This document shows positions 8,391 to 15,431 of a stretch of DNA of 64,000 nt, piece by piece. The position numbers were made by a program, and so were the translations under genes. Position 1 is the first letter of the stretch. Every line of letters begins with the position of its first letter. The notes beneath the pieces are model-generated. The model did not search any database. It worked only from the letters and a program-made list of their open reading frames with translations, and was not told where the DNA came from. This DNA is from Streptomyces albospinus (GTDB lineage: Bacteria > Actinomycetota > Actinomycetes > Streptomycetales > Streptomycetaceae), in contig NZ_BMRP01000014.1 in assembly GCF_014648695.1 (NCBI RefSeq), forward strand, positions 62,001-126,000. The letters are read 5' to 3'.

Positions 8391-10484
8391 CTACTCCTGC
8401 GCACCCCGCCTGGCCAGCAGCGGTCCGATGTCCGGATCGTGGCCGACCACCGCGCGGAACGCCTCCATCGGCTCGACGCTGTTGCCCCTGCTGAGCAGCT
8501 CGCGGCGGAAGATCTCGCCGCTCTCGCGGACCGTCCGGCCGTTCTCCCGGAACCAGCGCACGGTGTCCGCGTCCAGTACTTCCGCCCATCGGTAGCCGTA
8601 GTAGCCGGCCGCGTAGCCGCCGCCGAAGACATGGGCGAAGTAGCCGGTCCGGTAGCGCGGCGGGATCGCGGGCCGGGCCAGGCCGTGGCGCTCCAGGGTG
8701 GCGGCCTCGAACGCCGCGGTGCCGTCCTTGTCGGGCAGTTCGGCGGCCGGGAGGGTGTGCCAGGACCAGTCCAGCAGTGCGGCGGCCAGGTGCTCCACGC
8801 TGTTGAACCCCTCGCCGAACCGTTCCGCTTCGCGCAGCTTGGCCGGCAGCTCGGGCGGCATCGGCTCGCCGGTGCGGTGGTGCCGGGCGTAATGGGCGAG
8901 CACCTCGGGCCACTCCGCCCACATCTCGTTGACCTGGGACGGGAATTCGACGAAGTCGCGCGGCACCTTGGTGCCCGCCAGCAGCGGATAGCGCACGTCG
9001 GAGAAGAGCCCGTGCAGCGCGTGCCCGAACTCGTGGAAGAGCGTGATGACTTCGCGCCAGTTCAGGAGTACCGGATCGCCGGCCGGCGGCTTGGGGATGT
9101 TGAGGTTGTTGACGACCACGGAACGCTGGTCCAGCAGCCGGGACTGGAGCACCAGCTCGTTCATCCAGGCGCCGCCCTGCTTGGACTCCCGGGCGTGGAA
9201 GTCGCCGATATACAGGCCGACGGGGCTGCCGTCGGCGTTGTGCACCTCGAAGACCCGGGCGTCCGGGTGGTACGCGACCAGATCGGGGCGCTCGGTGAAG
9301 GTGACCCCGTAGACCAGGGTGGCGGCGTGGAAGACGCCGTCGCGCAGGACCCGCTCCAGCTCCAGATAGGGGCGCAGCGCGGCGGCATCGAGGTCGAACC
9401 GCTCCTTGCGGACCCGCTCGGCGTAGTACTGCCAGTCGGCCGCGCGGACCTCCGCCACGCCCGCCGCCTCGGCCAGCGCCGCACCCTCGCGCTCGGCGTG
9501 GGCGAGGGCCGGGCCGATCAGCTTGCCCAGCATCTCCTCGACGGCACCGGCCGTGCCGGCGGTCTGGTCGGCGAGCTGCCAGGCGGCGTGGTGCGGGTAG
9601 CCGAGCAGCGCGGCGCGCTCGGCGCGCAGCGTGACCACCGTGACGGCGAGGGGGCCGTTGCTGGTGAGGCCGCGCTCCAGGGAGGCGGTGAGCAGCCGCT
9701 CGCGCAGCGCCGGATCCTCCAGGGTGGCGAGCTGCGGCGGATTGGTGAAGTTGCGCAGCCCGATGACGTAGTGGCCGTCGTGCCCGAGCTCCCGGGCGCT
9801 CTCCGCCGCGGCGGCGATCTCGTCCGCCGGCAGCCCGGCCAGCTCCTCGGTACGCTCCACCACCAGGGCAGCCGCCGCGGTGTCGGTCCGCAGGTTCTTC
9901 CGGAACTCGGTACACAGGGCGGCGATCTCGGCGTTCAACTCCCGTAGCCGCCCCTGTTGTTCGGGGGCCAGCCGGGCCCCGGCCCGGACCCGCAGGGCAT
10001 GGTGGCGCTCCAGCAGCCGCCGCTGCTCACCGTCCAGCCCCAGCCGGTCGCGCTGCTCGTGGAGCGCCTCCAGCCGGGCGAACAGGGCGGGATCGAGGAG
10101 TACGGCGTCCTCGTGGGCGGCCAGCCGCGGGACGATCTCGGCCTCCAGTTCCTGCGTCGCGCCATCGGTGTCCGCGTTCGCCTTGTTGAAGAACACCCGC
10201 GACGCCCGGTACAGCACCGCGCCGCTGCGCTCCAGCGCCTCCACGGTGTTCTCGAACGTCGGGGGCGCGCCGCTGCCCCCGATGGCGGCGATCTCGGCCA
10301 GCTGGTCGGCCATACCGCGTTCGAAGGCGGGCAGGAAGTGCTCGTGCCGGATACGGGCGAACGGCGGGAGTTCGTAAGGCAGTTCACTCGGTGTGAAGAA
10401 GGGGTTCGACAGCGCGGGAGCCGCTTCGGCGGCCGTCCGGGCAGGCACCGTGGAGGCGGGCGGGGAACTCTTCGCAGAAGTCAT
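8391..10484 (-). CDS. M3 family metallopeptidase (oligopeptidase A / Dcp type)
   Basis: A 697-residue cytoplasmic zinc peptidase that would degrade oligopeptides from protein turnover. The zinc site is explicit: HEFGH with His484, Glu485 and His488, and the third ligand Glu513 in RDFVEFPSQ exactly 25 residues after His488, as in the family. The helical N-terminal half (IRHEHFLPAFERGM, TFENTVEALERSG) closes over the cleft. Length is typical for oligopeptidase A and dipeptidyl carboxypeptidase. The ATG at 10484 precedes MTSAKSS; the longer open frame upstream belongs to the neighbouring membrane gene in another frame. It sits 11 bp downstream of that gene and is probably co-transcribed with it. 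Confidence 0.94.
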   Translation of the reverse strand: MTSAKSSPPASTVPARTAAEAAPALSNPFFTPSELPYELPPFARIRHEHFLPAFERGMADQLAEIAAIGGSGAPPTFENTVEALERSGAVLYRASRVFFNKANADTDGATQELEAEIVPRLAAHEDAVLLDPALFARLEALHEQRDRLGLDGEQRRLLERHHALRVRAGARLAPEQQGRLRELNAEIAALCTEFRKNLRTDTAAAALVVERTEELAGLPADEIAAAAESARELGHDGHYVIGLRNFTNPPQLATLEDPALRERLLTASLERGLTSNGPLAVTVVTLRAERAALLGYPHHAAWQLADQTAGTAGAVEEMLGKLIGPALAHAEREGAALAEAAGVAEVRAADWQYYAERVRKERFDLDAAALRPYLELERVLRDGVFHAATLVYGVTFTERPDLVAYHPDARVFEVHNADGSPVGLYIGDFHARESKQGGAWMNELVLQSRLLDQRSVVVNNLNIPKPPAGDPVLLNWREVITLFHEFGHALHGLFSDVRYPLLAGTKVPRDFVEFPSQVNEMWAEWPEVLAHYARHHRTGEPMPPELPAKLREAERFGEGFNSVEHLAAALLDWSWHTLPAAELPDKDGTAAFEAATLERHGLARPAIPPRYRTGYFAHVFGGGYAAGYYGYRWAEVLDADTVRWFRENGRTVRESGEIFRRELLSRGNSVEPMEAFRAVVGHDPDIGPLLARRGAQE

Positions 10485-10495
10485 GACAAGCGACA

Positions 10496-10990
10496 CTACG
10501 CGGGGGAGCGGGGGCCGGTCCGGCGGTTGTGCACAGCAGTGGACGACGGATCGCCGCCGCCGCGACGGGGGCCGTTCCCCTTGATGACACGCAGCAGCGG
10601 CACCTGCGTCGCGAGGACGAACAGGCAGAAGAGCGTGATGGGCAGCAGCCCCACCGGACGCAGCAGCCACGCCGGATCGTCCCGCACCTGCGGCCAGTTG
10701 ACGAGCCAGTTCGCGGCGGCATCCAGCACCATGACGCCACCCTCCAGCGGAACACCTGCCGGCCGCGCCAGCCCCACCAGCACGGCGATCAGCGGGTCGA
10801 GGACCAGCAGGCAGGCGAAGAACACCCGCAACGGGAGCGGGGCGAACGCCGCATAACCGTGGACCCCACCCTGCGCCAGAACGACGAAGTGGAAGCAGGC
10901 TCCTTGAAGGAAGCCGATCCCGTACACCGCGAGCACCCCGCGCGCCCACCGCGGCAGCTCCCGCCACCGCTCGCGTAATCCACCTCTCAC
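10496..10990 (-). CDS. small integral membrane protein with a TTA codon
   Basis: 164 residues, with four likely membrane helices (VLAVYGIGFLQGACFHFVVL; PLPLRVFFACLLVLDPLIAVLVGL; a weaker one near VMVLDAAANWLVNW; PVGLLPITLFCLFVLATQVPLL) and a basic tail. I do not recognise a family. The GTG at 10990 gives MRGGLRERW, in which Leu5 is encoded by TTA (10976-10978), the rare codon read only by the bldA tRNA in Streptomyces; translation could thus depend on development. A GTG further in would avoid the codon but would cut into the first helix. The next gene downstream, 11 bp away, is the M3 peptidase. Confidence 0.7.
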   Translation of the reverse strand: MRGGLRERWRELPRWARGVLAVYGIGFLQGACFHFVVLAQGGVHGYAAFAPLPLRVFFACLLVLDPLIAVLVGLARPAGVPLEGGVMVLDAAANWLVNWPQVRDDPAWLLRPVGLLPITLFCLFVLATQVPLLRVIKGNGPRRGGGDPSSTAVHNRRTGPRSPA

Positions 10991-11028
10991 CGGGCCGACT
11001 TACGGTATGCGGCTGCCGGTTGAGGCCG

Positions 11029-11775
11029 TCAGACCGGGGAGCGGTCCTCCGGCGGGAGCAGGGTGGCGAGCCCGTCCAGGAGCCATTCCAGGACCTGCTC
11101 GAAGGACTGGGGTTCCGGGGCGAGGCGCTGCGGATCGGTCGCCCAGCTGATGAAGTGGGGGTGCTTGCCCGCTGCCGCGATGCGTTCGAGATAGGGGGCC
11201 GCGGCGGCCTCCAGGTCGCTGTCGGAGTGGAATCCGGCCCGGGCGCGCATGGTCTGCTCCTCCAGCAGCGCGAGACCGGAACCCAGGACGTGGCCGAGCA
11301 CGGTCTTGACGAACCCCATGCGGGTGGTCGCGTCGAGCCCGAACGGTGCGAGTTCGGCGAGCGCGGAGTCGTAGAGGTGGAGGGCGTTGGGCCCCATGGG
11401 GGGACGGCTGAAGGCGAGGCGCGCGAACCAGGGGTGGCGCTGCACCGCGTCCCAACCGGTACGGCCGAGTCCCTGGAGCGCGTGCCGCCAGCCGTGGCCC
11501 CGCGGCACGGTGATCCGGCCGTAGACCTGGTCGGTCATGAGGTCGACCAGGCCGTCCTTGCTGCCGACGTAGCGGTACAGGGCCATGGGGCTGCGGACGC
11601 CCAGTCGCGCGGCGAGTGCCCGCATGGTGATCTCGCCGGTGACCTGGTCGTCGGCCAGCTCCACCGCCGCGTTCACGATGCGCTCGCGGCTGAGCTGCTC
11701 GGTGGCGCGCGGGGGCGCGGGTTCGTCGAACCACACCAGCCCGCCGGGGACGGGCCGGCGCTCGGAAGAAGTCAT
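11029..11775 (-). CDS. TetR family transcriptional regulator
   Basis: 248 residues. The DNA-binding domain spans about residues 28-75 (SRERIVNAAVELADD, helix-turn-helix ITMRALAARLGVRSPMALYRYV, then the SKDGLVDLM hinge). The C-terminal 150 residues are the ligand-binding helical bundle of the TetR_C type used by tetracycline-like or polyketide-responsive repressors. It is divergent from the FAD monooxygenase gene with only 37 bp between the two start codons, and a perfect inverted repeat lies at the other gene's start. The simplest reading is local repression of itself and of the monooxygenase, relieved by the enzyme's substrate. Ligand unknown. Confidence 0.92.
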   Translation of the reverse strand: MTSSERRPVPGGLVWFDEPAPPRATEQLSRERIVNAAVELADDQVTGEITMRALAARLGVRSPMALYRYVGSKDGLVDLMTDQVYGRITVPRGHGWRHALQGLGRTGWDAVQRHPWFARLAFSRPPMGPNALHLYDSALAELAPFGLDATTRMGFVKTVLGHVLGSGLALLEEQTMRARAGFHSDSDLEAAAAPYLERIAAAGKHPHFISWATDPQRLAPEPQSFEQVLEWLLDGLATLLPPEDRSPV

Positions 11776-11796
11776 GGTGGACCTACTCTAACGTTG

Positions 11797-11831
11797 GTGT
11801 ACGTTGTCCACCATGAGTGGACAACGTACAC
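11797..11831. promoter_or_regulatory. perfect 14-bp inverted repeat, probable TetR operator covering the monooxygenase start
   Basis: GTGTACGTTGTCCA at 11797-11810 and its exact complement TGGACAACGTACAC at 11818-11831 are separated by CCATGAG, which includes the ATG at 11813-11815. The right arm therefore lies inside codons 2-7 of the monooxygenase. On the other strand a TAGAGT hexamer (11785-11790) that could serve as the TetR gene's -10 box adjoins the left arm. A bound repressor would block both promoters. Confidence 0.75.
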
Positions 11832-13348
11832 AGACTTCTGAGGTACTCGTCGTGGGCGGTGGACTGGTGGGACTCACCGCCGCCCTGGTGCTGCGCCACC
11901 ACGGGGTGGCGGTGACGGTGGTGGAGAAGCGGTCGACCACCTCGCCACAGCCCAAGGCCCGCCGCTTCCACATGCGCAGCATGGAGATCTTCCGGGAACT
12001 CGGCCTGGCCGGCCTGGTTCACCACGCGGCACGTGATCTCGCCGGTCACGACCGCATGGCCGCGGGACGGACGCTCGCCGAGGCCGAGCAACTCCCGCTG
12101 TGGCAACCGCCGGGCCCGAACGGAGGTGTCGTCGACGTCAGCCCGGAGGCTCCCTGCCTGATCGCCCAGGACGTGCTGGAACCGGTGCTGCGCGAGGCCG
12201 CCGTCGACGCCGGGGCCACGGTGCACTTCGACACCGAACTCGTCGCCTTCGAGCAACACGACGACGAGGTGGTCGCCGACCTGCTCGACCGCGTCAACGG
12301 GGACCGCTCGCGACTGCGCGCCCGCTACATGGTCGCCGCCGACGGCGCCCGCAGCCCCATACGCCAGGCCCTGGGCATCGGCCGCTCGGGCCGCGGGCTC
12401 ATAGGCGATCCGAGCGTGAACGTCTACTTCCACGCCGACCTCGGCGAGGTCGTCCGCGGCCGGGAGTTCAACCTCTGCCAGATCGAGCACCCCGGCACAC
12501 CCGGCGCACTGGCGTCGGTCGACGGCCGCCGCCGCTGGGTGTTCATGGGCAGCGGCGACGCCACCGGCCGGGACTGGCCCGCCGAGCTCCGCACCGCCCT
12601 CGGCGTTCCGGCCCCGGACCTCGAAGTCCGCAGCGTCCTGCCCTGGCAGCCCGAGATGCTCGTCGCCGACCGCTACACCCTCGGCCGGGTCCATCTGGCC
12701 GGCGACGCCGCACACGTCATGCCGCCCTTCGCCGCCAGCGGCGCCAACACCGGGATCGCCGACGCACACAACCTGGGCTGGAAACTCGCCGCAGTCCTCC
12801 GCGGCCACGCGGCCCCGGCCCTGCTGGACAGCTACGACGCGGAACGCCGCCCGGCCGGCTGGTTCGCCGCCGACCAGTCAAGCCGCCGCACCCTGAACCT
12901 CCGTGACTGGGCGTCGGCACCCGACCCCGCACTCGCCCACCCCTACGTGCTGACCGCGGGCGGCTTCCAGTACACCGCGGGAGCCCTCTGCACCGACCCC
13001 GAGCACACCAACGACCCTGAACCGATCGCCGAATTCGACCCCGCCGGCCGCGTCGGCACCCGCATTCCCCACCGCTGGCTCGACCGGGCCCGCACCCGCT
13101 CGACGCTCGACCTCGCCGGACCTGCCTGGGCCCTGCTGACCGGCAGCCGGACCCCGCACCCCACGACCGGGCACCCCGGCCTCGCCGTGCACCGCCTCGA
13201 CACGGACTTCCTCCCCGCCGGACAGTCCCTGCTCATCAGGCCGGACCACATCATCGCCTGGCGGGGTACGGACCCCGCCGCGGCAACCGAGGCGCTCACC
13301 GCGCTGCTGAACGGGCGGAACGGCGCGACCGAGTTCGCCCGAACATAG
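11813..13348 (+). CDS. class A FAD-dependent monooxygenase (aromatic hydroxylase type)
   Basis: 511 residues. The dinucleotide-binding GGGLVG motif with the acidic VVEKR end is at about residues 13-38; the DG motif (VAADGARSPIRQALGI) is near 180; the FAD ribityl-binding GD motif (HLAGDAAHVMPPFAASGANTG) is near 300. This set defines NAD(P)H-dependent aromatic hydroxylases such as phenol, pentachlorophenol and polyketide-tailoring hydroxylases. The C-terminal about 130 residues form the thioredoxin-like domain of that subgroup. The substrate is unknown; divergent TetR control suggests detoxification of, or resistance to, an aromatic compound. The ATG at 11813 is preferred over TTG 11804. No biosynthetic cluster surrounds it. 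Confidence 0.92.
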   Translation: MSGQRTQTSEVLVVGGGLVGLTAALVLRHHGVAVTVVEKRSTTSPQPKARRFHMRSMEIFRELGLAGLVHHAARDLAGHDRMAAGRTLAEAEQLPLWQPPGPNGGVVDVSPEAPCLIAQDVLEPVLREAAVDAGATVHFDTELVAFEQHDDEVVADLLDRVNGDRSRLRARYMVAADGARSPIRQALGIGRSGRGLIGDPSVNVYFHADLGEVVRGREFNLCQIEHPGTPGALASVDGRRRWVFMGSGDATGRDWPAELRTALGVPAPDLEVRSVLPWQPEMLVADRYTLGRVHLAGDAAHVMPPFAASGANTGIADAHNLGWKLAAVLRGHAAPALLDSYDAERRPAGWFAADQSSRRTLNLRDWASAPDPALAHPYVLTAGGFQYTAGALCTDPEHTNDPEPIAEFDPAGRVGTRIPHRWLDRARTRSTLDLAGPAWALLTGSRTPHPTTGHPGLAVHRLDTDFLPAGQSLLIRPDHIIAWRGTDPAAATEALTALLNGRNGATEFART

Positions 13349-13526
13349 CGCGCGGTACGAAGGCACCGCCGAGCGAAATATCAGCGCCCCGCAGACCCGA
13401 AACCTCCACGGCGCTGCCGACGGACCGGCCGGGATGCCGACCTCACGGAGTCGACCTTCGGCAGCCGACTTCCGAGATCGGCTCCCGAACGGCTCCCGAT
13501 CGGCTCCTCAAACGCTCCGGAAACGA

Positions 13527-13566
13527 GTCAGGGGCCTGACCCACCTTCGTGGATCAGGCCCCTGAC
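13527..13566. terminator. strong hairpin between the monooxygenase and tRNA-Pro
   Basis: A 17-bp stem (13527-13543 against 13550-13566, one mismatch) with the 6-base loop CCTTCG. It begins 16 bp past the 3' end of tRNA-Pro and also follows the monooxygenase gene, so it may end both. No T-run follows. Confidence 0.7.
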
Positions 13567-13581
13567 CTGGTGTTCCTTCAG

Positions 13582-13655
13582 TCGGGGTGGCGGGATTTGA
13601 ACCCACGACCTCTTCGTCCCGAACGAAGCGCGCTGCCAAGCTGCGCTACACCCCG
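13582..13655 (-). tRNA. tRNA-Pro (anticodon CGG)
   Basis: Read on the minus strand, the 74-base gene starts CGGGGTG and ends CACCCCG plus the discriminator A, forming a 7-bp acceptor stem. The anticodon stem-loop CTTCG-TTCGGGA-CGAAG places CGG at positions 34-36, decoding CCG proline codons. The T arm GTGGGTTCAAATCCCGC is canonical. The 3' CCA is not encoded (GAC follows). Confidence 0.97.
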
Positions 13656-13764
13656 AAGCAACGAGCTCTACTTTAGCGGACTGATCCCCGTAGGTGAAAT
13701 CCGGTTCCGGGGAGGCCGGGGCCGGGGTGGTGGAAGGGCCCCGGCCGGCGGCCGTCGGGGTGGA

Positions 13765-14691
13765 TCAGTCGTGGGGGGTGAGGGTGAGCAGGGTGGCTTC
13801 CGGGGGGCAGGCGAAGCGGACCGGGGTGTAGCGGTTGGTGCCGCAGCCGGCGGAGACATGGAGGTAGGAGGTGTGGCCGTCGGCGGTGTGGCTGGAGAGG
13901 CCCTTGGCGCGCCGGGTGTCGATGTCGCAGTTGGTGACGAGGGCGCCGTAGAAGGGGACGCAGAGCTGGCCGCCGTGGGTGTGGCCGGCGAGGATCAGCG
14001 GGTAGCCGTCGCCGGTGAAGGCGTCCAGGGAGCGCAGGTACGGGGCGTGGACGACGGCCAGGGAGAGGTCGGCGCCGGATTCCGGGCCGCCGGCGACCTC
14101 GGCGTAGCGGTCGCGCTTGATGTGCGGGTCGTCCAGGCCGGTCAGCGCGATCTCGGCACCCTCCAGCTTGAGGCGCCCGCGGGAATTGGAGAGGCCGACC
14201 CAGCCGGCCGCGTCGAAGGCGTCGCGCAGGTCTTCCCACGGGTTGTGGACGACGCCGACGGCGGGGGCGTTGCCGTTCAGGCCGTGCCGGCCCTGGACCC
14301 TTTCGATCAGATAGCGGGCGGGGTTGCGCAGCTTGGGGCCGTAGTAGTCGTTGGAGCCGAAGACGTAGGCGCCGGGGAACTCCATCAGGGGGCCGAGGGC
14401 GTCCAGGGTCTCGGGCACCCCCTCGGGGTCGGAGAGGTTGTCGCCGGTGTTGACGACGAAGTCGGGGCGGAGTCCGGCGAGCGACTGGAGCCAGCGCTGT
14501 TTCTTGCGCTGCCCGCTGACCATGTGGATGTCGGAGACCTGAAGGACGCGCAACGGCCGCATACCGCGGGGCAGTACGGGCACGGTGACGCGCCGCAGGC
14601 GGAAGGAGCGGACCTCGAAGCCGGCGGCGTAGGCCAGGCCGGCCGCGCCGACTGCGGTCAGGGACAGGGGTACTCCGTATCGCGCGCGCAT
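13765..14691 (-). CDS. membrane-anchored metallophosphoesterase
   Basis: 308 residues. One N-terminal membrane helix (LSLTAVGAAGLAYAAGF) is followed by a calcineurin-type phosphoesterase domain with all metal motifs: SDIHMVSG, NTGDNLSD, GSNDYYG and AGHTHGGQ. The two-metal site would sit outside the membrane. The family includes UDP-2,3-diacylglucosamine hydrolase relatives and YkuE/YaeI-type cell-envelope phosphoesterases; the substrate is not known. The ATG at 14691 is the first codon of the helix-containing leader. It is divergent from the YqeY gene, with about 150 bp between. Confidence 0.92.
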   Translation of the reverse strand: MRARYGVPLSLTAVGAAGLAYAAGFEVRSFRLRRVTVPVLPRGMRPLRVLQVSDIHMVSGQRKKQRWLQSLAGLRPDFVVNTGDNLSDPEGVPETLDALGPLMEFPGAYVFGSNDYYGPKLRNPARYLIERVQGRHGLNGNAPAVGVVHNPWEDLRDAFDAAGWVGLSNSRGRLKLEGAEIALTGLDDPHIKRDRYAEVAGGPESGADLSLAVVHAPYLRSLDAFTGDGYPLILAGHTHGGQLCVPFYGALVTNCDIDTRRAKGLSSHTADGHTSYLHVSAGCGTNRYTPVRFACPPEATLLTLTPHD

Positions 14692-14839
14692 GTGTCCATG
14701 GTCGCAGAGTGGGGGTGGGGCAGGGAGCGGCCCTTGATCGTCAGGACGGGGGGTCTTGGGGAGTGCGTGCGGGGGAGCGGGGCGCGTGGGCGGGGAAAAG
14801 GCGCGGCGGTTGTCGGTGGGGGCGGGCATACTCGACGGC

Positions 14840-15304
14840 ATGACCACGCTCAAGGCCAAGCTCAAGGACGACCTCACCACCGCGATCAAGGCGCGTGACG
14901 AGCTGCGTTCCGCCACCCTCCGTCTCACGCTGACCGCGATCCAGAAGGAGGAGGTGGCCGGCACCGAGGCGCGTGAGCTGTCCGACGGCGAGGTCGAGAA
15001 GATCATCGCGCGGGAGGCGAAGAAGCGCCGGGAGGCCGCGGAGGCGTTCGACAAGGGCGGCCGGGCCGACGCCGCGGAGCGGGAGCGGGCGGAGGGTGAG
15101 GTGCTCGCCACGTATCTGCCCAAGCCGCTGACCGACGACGAGCTGGAGCAGCTGGTCGCGGCGGCCGTGGCGGAGGCCAAGGGGGCCGGTGCCGAGGGGC
15201 CGCGCGCGATGGGCGCCGTGATGAAGATCGTCAACCCGCAGGTGGCGGGCCGGGCCGACGGCGGCCGGGTCGCCGCGGCGGTGAAGAAGCTGCTCGCCGG
15301 CTGA
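14840..15304 (+). CDS. GatB/YqeY domain-containing protein
   Basis: 154 residues. An N-terminal helical part (TLKAKLKDDLTTAIKARDE) is followed by the YqeY tail with YLPKPLTDDEL and MGAVMKIVNPQVAGRADGGRV, the domain shared with the tRNA-binding end of GatB amidotransferase subunits. YqeY proteins lack the amidotransferase domain and their role is unsettled. The ATG at 14840 begins the conserved part. A strong hairpin follows 15 bp after the stop, so it is probably monocistronic. Confidence 0.93.
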   Translation: MTTLKAKLKDDLTTAIKARDELRSATLRLTLTAIQKEEVAGTEARELSDGEVEKIIAREAKKRREAAEAFDKGGRADAAERERAEGEVLATYLPKPLTDDELEQLVAAAVAEAKGAGAEGPRAMGAVMKIVNPQVAGRADGGRVAAAVKKLLAG

Positions 15305-15318
15305 GCGCCGTACGGAAG

Positions 15319-15355
15319 CGGAAGGGGCGCCCTCGCGGTGAGGGCGCCCCTTCCG
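15319..15355 (+). terminator. terminator hairpin after yqeY-like gene
   Basis: CGGAAGGGGCGCCCTC (15319-15334) pairs perfectly with 15340-15355 across the loop GCGGT. The stop of the YqeY gene is 15 bp upstream, and the convergent PBP gene ends at 15432, so it may act in both directions. Confidence 0.8.
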
Positions 15356-15431
15356 TATGCCGTGGCGGCGGTCGGCCTGTGTGCCGAGGCGGAGTCGGCG
15401 GGTCCGTGGGCGGGTGGTCCGCCCCGGTGGG

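Noticed and set aside
7758..9947. 729-codon plus-strand open frame
   Set aside because: It is antisense to the M3 peptidase gene, whose zinc site and length are unambiguous.
13549..14898. Long plus-strand open frame starting near the tRNA
   Set aside because: Its start (SGWRDLNPRPLRPERSALPSC-type) is the translated complement of tRNA-Pro, and the remainder is antisense to the phosphoesterase gene.
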